This document shows positions 24,502 to 32,693 of a stretch of 34,500 nucleotides of DNA, piece by piece. This stretch comes from a bacterium (GTDB lineage Bacteria; Margulisbacteria; Marinamargulisbacteria; SXXA01): contig RHAI01000013.1 of the NCBI GenBank assembly GCA_010028705.1, forward strand, positions 1 through 34,500. Direction: 5' to 3'. The notes under the pieces were generated by a model. That model searched no databases. It was given only the letters and a program-made list of their open reading frames with translations, and had not been told where the DNA came from. The translations under genes and the position numbers were made by a program. Position 1 is the stretch's first letter, and every line of letters starts with the position of its first letter.

Positions 24502-25479
24502 TTAATAGCTGACCCAGATATCTGTCGGTTCGAACCATTGAAAGGACTGGGTTACCCGGGTGTGGTACGGCCACCGATATTCCATTGCTCGTAACGATGG
24601 ATTGTAAATTGCGGTGTAGAGGGTTCCAAAGCCACTGTCATAATTTGATGCAAATAAAGGGGCATACTCGAAAGCGTTTATGAATGATTCGATGGTGGTT
24701 AACGGGTCGTGAAGAATATCGATCAAGGCTTGTTTTCGTTCGTAAGATTTTGAAAATAGTGTGTAATTGGTCAGTTCAAAATTACCTTGTTGGTTCACGG
24801 CCATCGGTTTACGCGAAATGACCGGGGGAGACGAGGGGCCCACTTCTACAGTGGTGACATCGGAGTATGCATCCAGTACCGTGACATTATAGGCCATGTG
24901 AGTTGGAATTCGCTTTAGTACATCGACAGCCTCCGATGTAGTTTTGCAGAATTCAAGTATGTACCTCAAAATAATTGGGATTCCGAATCCCTCGCCGGTT
25001 TCTTCTTTTCCGCCAAACGATAACGATACCGACAATCCGTATTCGTTCATTCCATCCAAGACACCCCATAGGCAATCAGTGGTCGCAATGACATCACTGA
25101 ACCATTTGGATCGCAAAATCCGCGCTTCACATAAATTGGGGTCGTAATCATAATTTCGTACTAAGATCGGGGAATACCGCAACCACACGGCTTGTGAACA
25201 CCCGGATACATAGGGGGTTGGGCAGTATAATGACAGTAGACGCGCGTCTAAGTCGCCTCCCCCGGCTAAATGGAAGAGCTGTTCCCATAGCGGGACTAAT
25301 TCGGGCATATGTAGGTTGAGTGCTTTCCGACATTGAAGGTAGCTCGGTCGATTAAATTCCCCTTCCTTCAGAAACCATTTTCTATAGCCTGCGGCATGGT
25401 CGTTGTAAAAATTTGTCCATAAGGCGCCTGGGGATTGTTCGGCAATAAACCGGAAATGTTTTTGAATACCTCTATTCAT
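24502..25479 (-). CDS. C45-family acyltransferase / amidohydrolase (IAT-like)
   Basis: This 325-residue protein resembles acyl-CoA:6-aminopenicillanate acyltransferase, a self-cleaving N-terminal-nucleophile enzyme. The proposed cleavage is G93-C94 in VSGCSQAVW, with C94 as nucleophile; the fungal enzyme cleaves at an equivalent Gly-Cys. It is followed by VRNYDYDP (107-114) and GVLDGMNEYGLSVSLSFGG, both characteristic. Bacterial members act on small amides or transfer acyl groups to amines; the substrate here is unknown. No signal peptide is seen, so it is probably cytoplasmic. Its ATG overlaps the end of the ATP-grasp gene (eight bases), which ties it to that enzyme and the decarboxylase. 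Confidence 0.8.
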   Translation of the reverse strand: MNRGIQKHFRFIAEQSPGALWTNFYNDHAAGYRKWFLKEGEFNRPSYLQCRKALNLHMPELVPLWEQLFHLAGGGDLDARLLSLYCPTPYVSGCSQAVWLRYSPILVRNYDYDPNLCEARILRSKWFSDVIATTDCLWGVLDGMNEYGLSVSLSFGGKEETGEGFGIPIILRYILEFCKTTSEAVDVLKRIPTHMAYNVTVLDAYSDVTTVEVGPSSPPVISRKPMAVNQQGNFELTNYTLFSKSYERKQALIDILHDPLTTIESFINAFEYAPLFASNYDSGFGTLYTAIYNPSLRAMEYRWPYHTRVTQSFQWFEPTDIWVSY

Positions 25480-26953
25480 CCATCGATCCTTTAAGTGTAA
25501 ACCCAGGATTGTTATATCGATCCACTACCTGTTGCTCGTCTTGGGTTAATAACCGGGTAACGAATAACGCTCGCACCGTGCTGATTAGGTCTCGAGTTAT
25601 TTCGTCGAGGCCATAACGTTCGTTTAGTATTGGTCGGCGAAAAAAACATATCGCAAGGTCGGCTCCATGATAGACGTAGTCGTCGGTTGAAATAATTCGA
25701 AACAAAAATACTTCGTTGGTGGTTATCGTTCCCGGATGGGTGGCGTCTCGTACCCAAAATAATTGGCCATTATCGAATCGATAGATTCCGCTTGGGGGGG
25801 AATCTGCCATTTTTTGGATGCTATCCTCTGTATATTTAATAATAAATTGCCCTGAATATTCGTCAGCGGCGATGGTGACACTAGATCGATTAAATTCGTC
25901 CGGATTCAATGCACCGGAATAATTTGAAAACTCGGCCAGGTGGAAAAGGAACAGTGGCGCGTGTTCTTGGCAGACTCGCGATAGACTCGTTAACGCAGTT
26001 ACCCCTGATATCCTAGGATTTAATTCGCCAAGGTATAATTGATCGGAATCCAGGTCCAATAGGTAATCAACTTCAAAATATCCACGGTAACCTTTTTCGT
26101 AAAGTGCTTGACCCAGCTTAATCGTCATCGACTGCGCGGATAGCCGGAGAGTCGACGAGAATGAATTTGGGTTGATGTCATTGCCACACCAACCACCTGG
26201 GTACGGAGTCAGCGAGGGTTCACCAATGAGTTCTCCCATCAATGGGCCGACAAATGTTCCCCAGCGGGTGGCTACGCCTTCAATAGCTGTTCCAACACAT
26301 CGGATTTGTTTCATTAATTTTATGGGTGTTCCGTCTTCGAGTTCGGAGCGGTGCGTTTCATAATCCTCTTGTGACGAAATAAAAAATGTTGTTTTACCGG
26401 AGTCTCCATAGGGGAGTTGTATGACCCAGTTGGATCCCAGTCCTGCGTGTAGTGCAATCTCACACAGCGCCTCATATGGCTGGGCGGTGGTCATAATATT
26501 GGGTACGCTGGCAACACCGACCGAATCGCCTAATTTGGTGGTTTCGATTTTACTGTCGATGTGATGCACTAATTGATGGGGATTAAGAATCGGTCGTAAT
26601 CCAAGCTCGTTACACACGGATTCAAGCGCTGGATTAAAAAATAAAAACATGACGTAGCTTTGGTCACTCGTTTGACGTTCGGCGATGATTCGGCGCGACA
26701 CATCCAATCCTTCAAGTAAATATTGATTTAAATCCTCCATTGATTCGAATACGGGAGAATCAAGACGATTCGGAACAAAAATTGTCGGGTTTTTCCCGTC
26801 GAATACATCGATAAAATTAATGTGGGTCCAATGTGAGACCCAGTCTTCAATCCCTAATAAATTAAAATTAGTGGGGCTTACAAAATAGTATGGCCGTCTG
26901 TTCTCCCGAAAAAATTGAACCAAGGGTGCGTACTGTGTCCGATCAATCGTCAT
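25472..26953 (-). CDS. ATP-grasp ligase-like protein (biotin-carboxylase-like)
   Basis: This protein has 493 residues from the ATG at 26953, which has AGGAG seven bases upstream; a longer in-frame start lacks this. Residues about 110-330 form an ATP-grasp fold: a glycine-rich loop PYGDSGKTTFF (about 181-191), a following basic ATP-site stretch (PIKLMKQIRC), and the metal-binding E-x-N motif ELNPRISG (from 310). The family makes acyl-phosphate intermediates for amide, peptide or carboxylation reactions. It lacks a biotin-carrier domain and no carboxyltransferase is nearby, so an amide or peptide ligase is more likely than biotin carboxylase. Residues 380-490 are an unrecognised C-terminal domain. 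It overlaps the decarboxylase stop by 11 bases and C45 by eight. Confidence 0.75.
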   Translation of the reverse strand: MTIDRTQYAPLVQFFRENRRPYYFVSPTNFNLLGIEDWVSHWTHINFIDVFDGKNPTIFVPNRLDSPVFESMEDLNQYLLEGLDVSRRIIAERQTSDQSYVMFLFFNPALESVCNELGLRPILNPHQLVHHIDSKIETTKLGDSVGVASVPNIMTTAQPYEALCEIALHAGLGSNWVIQLPYGDSGKTTFFISSQEDYETHRSELEDGTPIKLMKQIRCVGTAIEGVATRWGTFVGPLMGELIGEPSLTPYPGGWCGNDINPNSFSSTLRLSAQSMTIKLGQALYEKGYRGYFEVDYLLDLDSDQLYLGELNPRISGVTALTSLSRVCQEHAPLFLFHLAEFSNYSGALNPDEFNRSSVTIAADEYSGQFIIKYTEDSIQKMADSPPSGIYRFDNGQLFWVRDATHPGTITTNEVFLFRIISTDDYVYHGADLAICFFRRPILNERYGLDEITRDLISTVRALFVTRLLTQDEQQVVDRYNNPGFTLKGSMDE

Positions 26954-28697
26954 TAATTGTCTCCTGAATTGATTCAATATAGGACTCTCGGAAGACCGCT
27001 AATCCAGTCTCGGAGTGATAACCGTGTATTTCTTTTATCTTGGATTGGGCAAGATAGGTGGCTAATTCTGAGGTAATTATTTGACCCGGGATCAGTACTG
27101 GAAATCCGGGCGGATAGGGAGTCACAAACCCAGCGGATACATAGGTGATTCCCGAGTGTAACGCGTCGATAAGCTCCGTTGATAGTGTGACGTGAGTGAC
27201 CTTCGCATTGTCCATACCCGAATAATAGGCCGTACGAAGGTCGCACAGGCGATTGTTTTCTTTAGCGAAGGATGGTCGAAATGCCCGATGAATATGGCGG
27301 GTGATCGGGGTTTTTTGTGAATCGTGAAACGATGTTCGTGGCGGTGATGATAGACGATTGGCAATATCAAGAAGTGCCGATAACAGGTGGTTGACACTGG
27401 CCTCAGTGGCCCCAATTGTGATGATGAATAATACGGTATGGGCGGATGTTTTGTTGACTTGAATGTCGTAGGTCGATATCAATAATTGTCTGAAACTACT
27501 GCCATCCATGCCGGTTTTTTTGATATTCAACGTGACCCGAGAGGGTAATACTGTAAACGGTTTTTCATGCCACCGGTTTAGAATTTCTGGATATATTGGA
27601 ATATCGAGATCAGGCGTGTCATATCCAAAATCGACAACCGAAAAGTACTGGGATAGCGTCGGGTTGTGGCGAATCGAATGACGTAACAATAACCCCAGGT
27701 TAATACTCTGGTTAACCAGTCGAAATCCCTCGAGATCCATCTGACGGCGACACACATCAAGGGATGCAATGATTTGATAATTCGGGGATGTCGTGGAATG
27801 CATTCGATAGGCGTCAACAAATCGGGTTGGATTGTAATCATCATCGATGACATGAACCATGGATCCCTGGCGAAACGACGACAATGTTTTATGCGTCGAT
27901 TGTGTGATGTACACTCGAACCTGGGTCGAGGTCCCAATCAATTGTTTGCGCAATTCGGTAGCCGCCGCCGCGGCACACCGGGACCGCAATGTCGGGTCAA
28001 AATAGCCGGTGGCAAACCAGGCTTCGTCCCAATGAAATATTAGATCAGATTTTATCGCTAGTAACGATGTCATTACCTTCTTAACGTCATACAGAACGCC
28101 ATCGAATGTACAATGAGTCAGAACAATGAGCTTTACGCGATGAAGATCTCCAGATTTTTTGAGATCCATTAACGTGGCAATCATGTGGTCCAATTCGACT
28201 GGGCCGACGAGGTCGTGTTCTGGGAAGGTCGTGTTTTCAAAGAAAATCGGAAACGCTCCGGCTAAGACAATCGAATAAGGAATTGACTTATGGCAGTCTG
28301 ACGCCACCAGTACGATGTCCCCAGGGTTCAGGGTCGCTTGCATGACAATTTTATTGGCAGTAGATGTTCCGTTAGTGACAAAGAACGTATGGTCGGAACC
28401 AAACGATATCGCCGCTTTATCCTGGGCCTGTTTGATCGCTCCTTTTGGGTCCAGTAAGGAGTCCAATCCGCCCTGAGTGGAGGATGTTTCGGCCATAAAT
28501 ACGTTTTTTCCATAAAACGAATACAAGTCGGAAATCCATATGGAATCTTTTACCGATTTTCCTTGGGATATCGGCAGCGCATGGAATACATCTTTTGGTT
28601 TTTGACTATAGGATAACAGCGCGTGAAAGAACGGAGTGGAAAATCGATTTCGAATCCCATTTAATATGGCAAAATGGAGATCCTGAAATGGATAATA
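26943..28697 (-). CDS. Orn/Lys/Arg decarboxylase family, catalytic part
   Basis: This is a PLP-dependent basic-amino-acid decarboxylase (fold I). Clear marks are DPKGAIKQAQDKAAISFGSDHTFF (cut by me: AIKQAQ, FGSDHTFF), NGTSTANK, the PLP-ring aspartate in HWDEAW, and the Schiff-base lysine in STHKTLSSF (Lys codon 27887-27889). The frame is open from 28697, and family-like sequence (DLHFAILNGIRNRF, then TPFFHALLSYS and FHALPISQGKS) is read from about 28685, but no ATG, GTG or TTG exists in frame before TTG 28526. A start at 28526 would delete about 45 conserved residues. The upstream frame holds the N-terminal domain of the same family, so this is one gene split by a -1 shift, or it uses a rare ATT start (28655). 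Substrate (Arg, Lys, Orn) is undecided. Confidence 0.8.
   Translation of the reverse strand, partial: YYPFQDLHFAILNGIRNRFSTPFFHALLSYSQKPKDVFHALPISQGKSVKDSIWISDLYSFYGKNVFMAETSSTQGGLDSLLDPKGAIKQAQDKAAISFGSDHTFFVTNGTSTANKIVMQATLNPGDIVLVASDCHKSIPYSIVLAGAFPIFFENTTFPEHDLVGPVELDHMIATLMDLKKSGDLHRVKLIVLTHCTFDGVLYDVKKVMTSLLAIKSDLIFHWDEAWFATGYFDPTLRSRCAAAAATELRKQLIGTSTQVRVYITQSTHKTLSSFRQGSMVHVIDDDYNPTRFVDAYRMHSTTSPNYQIIASLDVCRRQMDLEGFRLVNQSINLGLLLRHSIRHNPTLSQYFSVVDFGYDTPDLDIPIYPEILNRWHEKPFTVLPSRVTLNIKKTGMDGSSFRQLLISTYDIQVNKTSAHTVLFIITIGATEASVNHLLSALLDIANRLSSPPRTSFHDSQKTPITRHIHRAFRPSFAKENNRLCDLRTAYYSGMDNAKVTHVTLSTELIDALHSGITYVSAGFVTPYPPGFPVLIPGQIITSELATYLAQSKIKEIHGYHSETGLAVFRESYIESIQETINDD
28661..28697 (-). 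other. frame break within the decarboxylase gene
   Basis: The N-terminal frame ends in TAA at 28661-28663. The catalytic frame is closed by TAA at 28698-28700 and open after it, so the shift must occur within this window. Reading one base twice near 28687 would join NPNIIHF to QDLHFAILNG. No canonical X-XXY-YYZ slippery heptamer is visible in the upstream frame. An ATG directly after the first stop (28658-28660) is in the third frame and stops after about 36 codons. Confidence 0.6.
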
Positions 28698-29254
28698 TTA
28701 GGGTTCGATAACATCGCGGCGAATCCATCCGTCGCATTGTCCACAAACACAAGGTGGTACAAAAACTCATCCTTATCTGACACCAGGCCGGCTAATGCAT
28801 TCCGATACATGGACGAGTAGTCATTGGCGAAGGGATGTAGAATTAGAATATCGACGATCGGTTTCCGGCGGTCGGAATGCGAAAATGGATTAAAAAAATT
28901 GGGGCGATCGAGCGACTCAAGGACGGATCGCAATGGTGACCATTCACGAAAATATGCATCGGAACTGCGTACCGACCGAGCGGATTGATCCAATAACTGA
29001 TGAAATAATTGCCATTTTTGTTGAGTGGCGTAGTGACGTAGAGCCGTGAGTATCTCGGGTCCTGGGAAGCCCCAAAATTGCTCGACCGCCGACAATGTCT
29101 CGAGATGATCGATAATGAGGTCGACATCGTATGATATCGAATGGGGTCTGAATTCCGGAGATGCAGGCATCGGCCGGTCGACATTCCACTGGTTTTGTAA
29201 GGTTTCCCATAATAAAAATCGATAACCGGATAGGGAAAAAACTGGATAAATCAC
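28661..29254 (-). CDS. N-terminal domain of the split Orn/Lys/Arg decarboxylase
   Basis: This is a 197-residue frame. Residues about 50-115 (LSAVEQFWGFPGPEILTAL, then WQLFHQLLDQSARSV) and about 130-190 (VDILILHPF, LVFVDNATDGFAAMLSNPNII) resemble the N-terminal region of the long decarboxylases I remember from actinobacteria (about 900 residues), including the receiver-like domain whose last strands read VxSFEDALxAVLxNPxIQ. In those proteins further sequence links this to the catalytic core; here the frame ends just after NPNII. The GTG start at 29254 overlaps the stop of the TPR gene by one base (TAGTG). I read it as the 5' half of one gene, not as an independent protein. The family match is from memory and not searched. 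Confidence 0.65.
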   Translation of the reverse strand: MIYPVFSLSGYRFLLWETLQNQWNVDRPMPASPEFRPHSISYDVDLIIDHLETLSAVEQFWGFPGPEILTALRHYATQQKWQLFHQLLDQSARSVRSSDAYFREWSPLRSVLESLDRPNFFNPFSHSDRRKPIVDILILHPFANDYSSMYRNALAGLVSDKDEFLYHLVFVDNATDGFAAMLSNPNIIHFRISILPY

Positions 29255-29904
29255 TATGTTTTCTTTGCGGAGGATTTAATTTGTTTTAACAGTGACTGCG
29301 CAGTGATGTTTTCGGGATCAAATAATAGCACGTCATTTAACACGGACTTCGCGACATCAAGATTTTTTCGTTGATATTGAAGGGCGCCGTACTGGGCGAG
29401 ATATAATACATCATTCGGATATAATGCCAGCATTTTCAATAAAACTTTTTCAGAAAGGTCGTAATGGTTTTCCATTTGCAGTGCATAGGCCAGTTTTAAA
29501 TTGCCATAGTAATTGTAGTAATCGATCGCAATAATTTTGTTCCCTAATTCGGAGGCCTCGCTGTATCGAGCCTGAATCAGATAAATCGACATTTTGCCTA
29601 ATTTTGGCTCCAGTGCATCAGGCGCTGCAACGATGGCGGTGTCGTAATTGGCCAATGCATTGGCATAGTTCCCAGACCGTCCATATAAATAGGCAAGGCG
29701 AAGATTGACCGCATATCCTTTCGGATATTCTTTATAGACCGGATACAACGCTTTGATGGCGTTCGATACATTTCCCATCACGTCGTATTTGTACGATTTG
29801 TTGTAAGCATTGTTTATGTCGCTACTCGATAGTGCCATGACCGTATTCAGGGTGCTTAAACTTACGACCCACGCGAGTAATAGATTTTTGCTAACTGTAG
29901 TCAT
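29254..29904 (-). CDS. secreted/periplasmic TPR protein
   Basis: This protein has 216 residues from the ATG at 29904; a GTG two codons upstream is possible. A signal peptide (NLLLAWVVSLSTLNTVMALS) is followed by about four tetratricopeptide repeats from residue 33 to 205, for example AVNLRLAYLYGRSGNYANALANYDTAI and LYLAQYGALQYQRKNLDVAKSVLNDVL. TPR proteins are protein-protein adaptors; a periplasmic one between an outer-membrane-like protein and an enzyme gene could assemble or anchor the transport parts. It follows the barrel-like gene by ten bases and overlaps the decarboxylase GTG. Confidence 0.78.
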   Translation of the reverse strand: MTTVSKNLLLAWVVSLSTLNTVMALSSSDINNAYNKSYKYDVMGNVSNAIKALYPVYKEYPKGYAVNLRLAYLYGRSGNYANALANYDTAIVAAPDALEPKLGKMSIYLIQARYSEASELGNKIIAIDYYNYYGNLKLAYALQMENHYDLSEKVLLKMLALYPNDVLYLAQYGALQYQRKNLDVAKSVLNDVLLFDPENITAQSLLKQIKSSAKKT

Positions 29905-29914
29905 GGTCACCGCT

Positions 29915-30754
29915 CTAAATATTAATTCCGACCATGATTGAGAGCCGTGAAATAGTTGACTTTGAGGTTGAACCGTCAGGTGTAAAATTAAATACTTGAT
30001 ACCCCGCTGTGATACTGGATGCCGGGGTTAACGAGTACCGAATCGCTAGGGAATAGCCGTCTTGAAATTTATCGGCAGAGTTATATACCACGTATCCATT
30101 TTCGTATACGCCGTATTGGGATGATCCAAAAAACGATTTGGCCGTGAGATACAGCGGTCCAAATCCATTTGACACACTAAATTCCCCAAAGGCCTGCACT
30201 GTGCCATTCCCTAAATTCTGAGATAGTGATTGAAAGGATCCTTTGGTTGTAACGGCAATTTGTCCCGGTAAAAACGCCGAATAGAAATAGTTCGTAATCT
30301 CGGGACTGACTTGATAGACCGTTAGTTTTTCACCCGATGCTAGCGTATACAATCCGACATAGAAGTTGGACGAAATCTCAGCATTTAACGTGTAGTAATA
30401 GTCCCGCTGGTCAAATTTTACACCCAAAAAATAGGTGCCGCCCTTCGACCCATTTTCGGGCTGAACCTGATTGGTTCCGATGCGCCAATGAGTGTATGGA
30501 GATCGATTGTCAGTGAATATAAGCAGGGTATTTTGTTGGTTCTTTCCAGCGGCTGAACTCGCGGTGTTGTCCAGTTCGAGTTCGATCGAATACGGCGAAA
30601 AACCGATATAGGAATAAATTCCGGTTATGGTGCTGGCGGGTTTAACTGGTGATGATACTGGTATGGCGTAGCCGATCAACGAGACCGATGATGCGTACAG
30701 TGAACTGGATAAGAAATAAACCATGGCTATGACAATCGAATGGCGAATATTCAT
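29915..30754 (-). CDS. outer-membrane beta-barrel-like protein
   Basis: This protein has 279 residues with a signal peptide (RHSIVIAMVYFLSSSLYASS). The rest is rich in Tyr, Ser, Gly and Phe and has regular alternating strands (IYSYIGFSPYSIELELD, YYYTLNAEISSNFYVGLYTL, YSLAIRYSLTPASSITAGYQVF). The last strand, RLSIMVGINI, could be a barrel terminus, though it ends in Ile and not in the classic Phe. I infer an outer-membrane protein, possibly a porin or channel for the same solute as the upstream transporter. Its ATG overlaps the transporter stop (ATGA), with AAGGG seven bases upstream, so translation is coupled. Confidence 0.65.
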   Translation of the reverse strand: MNIRHSIVIAMVYFLSSSLYASSVSLIGYAIPVSSPVKPASTITGIYSYIGFSPYSIELELDNTASSAAGKNQQNTLLIFTDNRSPYTHWRIGTNQVQPENGSKGGTYFLGVKFDQRDYYYTLNAEISSNFYVGLYTLASGEKLTVYQVSPEITNYFYSAFLPGQIAVTTKGSFQSLSQNLGNGTVQAFGEFSVSNGFGPLYLTAKSFFGSSQYGVYENGYVVYNSADKFQDGYSLAIRYSLTPASSITAGYQVFNFTPDGSTSKSTISRLSIMVGINI

Positions 30755-32256
30755 GAGGGTACCCTTAATAAAAATTTTTTTTCGTTAAACTCGACACTGC
30801 GTATTCCCTTACCCTCCAAAAACTCAATGCGACTCTGGGCGATTTTGGACGTACTAAAGGGTATTATTCCCGATATTACATGAGGTTCAACCTGAGTGTA
30901 AGTCCCGACTGTTTCGATCGATTGGGGGGGGACTAACCATCCAAAGTTTTTAATAATCTGACGGTGAATAACTGAGGGTAAACTGAAGGTCGGGATGACG
31001 TCTGTCCATGAGGTGCCAATTTGAGTCCTTAACACGGCTTTGGGGCAGGCAAGGCTGACGGCGAGTAAAAAAGGATCGTTCCCATAACACTCAATACATA
31101 CTAGCCAACCACTATCAACCCGATAATGTAAGGTGCCCAAGCGGGTGCTCATTGAGATTGTGCCGTCTGCTAATATCTGAGTACTGACCTGAGTAATCGC
31201 GCCGGACGTGTCGATATACTCGTCAGTAGCGGCCACTGGAAATAATATTGGCGCAGGGAACCAGTCACTCGATTGGCTGGTCGTTATACCCCGAGATAGT
31301 CGGCGGCACGCTGTTCGGTACCGGTCGATCGCGTGTTCGGGCGAGGAAAACAGTCCATCCCAGAAGTCCCGGTGAAAATGGGTGTCAGTTATCACATAGA
31401 TTATTCCGGTGGTGATAATAAAGGGAACCGTAAAGGCTGGAATTCCGTACAGGGCCCAAAATGATTCCGCTGCGGATGAGAGTAGGGCGGAAATGGCAAT
31501 CCCAACCGACGCTAAGGCGACGCTCCGATGGGATGGACGCAAAAATATGCCGCCAATCGCCATGGCGACCAAGCAAAAATTAAAATTTGTAACATCATGT
31601 AATACTCCGTTGAAATTACCGGTTAATTGGGTCAGGATGGCGACCCCGAGACCGTATCCGCCAACACACAGTGCGGCTAAAATGCGGGAATACACGAGTA
31701 GTGTTCCAAAGAGAATGATCCCAACCAGCGTATGGGGAAGAAAAATAATGGCCCCCAAGGTTTTAAAAAAAGCGATCGCACTGGCACCTAGGGAACCGAA
31801 TTGATCCGCACTCACAAGGTAATTTACAGGATATAGCATCAAATTAGAAAAGCGCGGCGACGCCAGATATGTTAACGAACTCGTGACGACAAAGGGTAAA
31901 CTTAAAATTGGAAATGTCATCGATCGATGATTTAGAATCTCAAGTCCCATGGTCAGAAGAACGGTGATGGACGATGCGATTCCAATAAACAGTAGCGCCC
32001 CTATTGACATCGAATACCGCGATCCGATTGCAAGTCCAACCAACAACGCGTTCAAATTGCCGATGATAGATCCGTTCTGAGCCGCTTTTGGGGACAACAA
32101 AAAACTTAGAGCCATTGCAAACAGGACCGAGGTGGTGCCAGCAACGGCCATCGTCGGATTCATCCAGGTAAGTCCAAACACGATGGCCCCCACCCATGGA
32201 TTATTCATTAAGAATAAAAAACTATACCCTAGAAAAAAATGTCGGATATGGTGCAT
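30751..32256 (-). CDS. urea-transporter-family membrane protein with extra C-terminal domain
   Basis: This protein has 501 residues. Residues 1 to about 295 hold about ten hydrophobic segments arranged as in the UT/SLC14 family: FLFLMNNPWVGAIVFGLTWMN near the start, a first GNLNALLVGLAI signature, and in the second half NFNFCLVAMAIGGIFL with FWALYGIPAFTVPFIITT. UT proteins are urea-selective channels; related ones may pass other small amides. Residues about 310-501 are a soluble domain with beta-rich character that I do not recognise. Some bacterial UT proteins carry a C-terminal M23 peptidase domain, but the HxxxD and HxH motifs are not visible here. It is the first gene of the tightly coupled run, 35 bases after ndk. 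Confidence 0.75.
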   Translation of the reverse strand: MHHIRHFFLGYSFLFLMNNPWVGAIVFGLTWMNPTMAVAGTTSVLFAMALSFLLSPKAAQNGSIIGNLNALLVGLAIGSRYSMSIGALLFIGIASSITVLLTMGLEILNHRSMTFPILSLPFVVTSSLTYLASPRFSNLMLYPVNYLVSADQFGSLGASAIAFFKTLGAIIFLPHTLVGIILFGTLLVYSRILAALCVGGYGLGVAILTQLTGNFNGVLHDVTNFNFCLVAMAIGGIFLRPSHRSVALASVGIAISALLSSAAESFWALYGIPAFTVPFIITTGIIYVITDTHFHRDFWDGLFSSPEHAIDRYRTACRRLSRGITTSQSSDWFPAPILFPVAATDEYIDTSGAITQVSTQILADGTISMSTRLGTLHYRVDSGWLVCIECYGNDPFLLAVSLACPKAVLRTQIGTSWTDVIPTFSLPSVIHRQIIKNFGWLVPPQSIETVGTYTQVEPHVISGIIPFSTSKIAQSRIEFLEGKGIRSVEFNEKKFLLRVPS

Positions 32257-32291
32257 TGAGTGGTCGATCTACCTTCGAGCCTGAGTCCGAT

Positions 32292-32693
32292 TTAGGAGAA
32301 AAATAGCGCAATTTCCCGACTCGCGGATTCAGGACTATCTGAGGCGTGGATTGCGTTTTCAGCAATCGTGGCTGCGAAATCGCCGCGAATTGTACCAGGG
32401 GACGCGACCGCAGGATTTGTCGCGCCGACCATCGTTCGGACCAAACTAATCACACTATCGGCTTCGAGAATCATAATGATGACAGGTCCTGAGGTAATAT
32501 AATCCACCAAACCGCTAAAAAATGGTTTTCCCTGATGCTCAGAGTAATGGGCTTCGGCGGTGGCCCGCGGTATGGTGATCAGTTTCATTTGCTGAATAGT
32601 AATTCCGCGATCTTCGAATCGACTGATCAGTCGTCCCGAAATGCCCCGTCGGTGTACCTCTGGTTTTAATATAACTAATGATTGCTCGACCAT
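32292..32693 (-). CDS. ndk: nucleoside diphosphate kinase
   Basis: Ndk moves the gamma phosphate from ATP to other NDPs through a phosphohistidine. The active-site H116 lies in NAIHASDSPESA, and GTIRGDFA precedes it. LVILKPEVHRRG replaces the usual KPDxVxRG start and is acceptable. It has 133 residues, a normal length. A strong AAGGAGA lies upstream, inside the end of argH (19-base overlap), so it is co-translated with the arginine genes. Confidence 0.95.
   Translation of the reverse strand: MVEQSLVILKPEVHRRGISGRLISRFEDRGITIQQMKLITIPRATAEAHYSEHQGKPFFSGLVDYITSGPVIIMILEADSVISLVRTMVGATNPAVASPGTIRGDFAATIAENAIHASDSPESASREIALFFS

Noticed and set aside
28661-28697. Programmed -1 frameshift at a classical slippery heptamer
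   Set aside because: No X-XXY-YYZ sequence in the upstream frame was found, so recoding is only one of several explanations.
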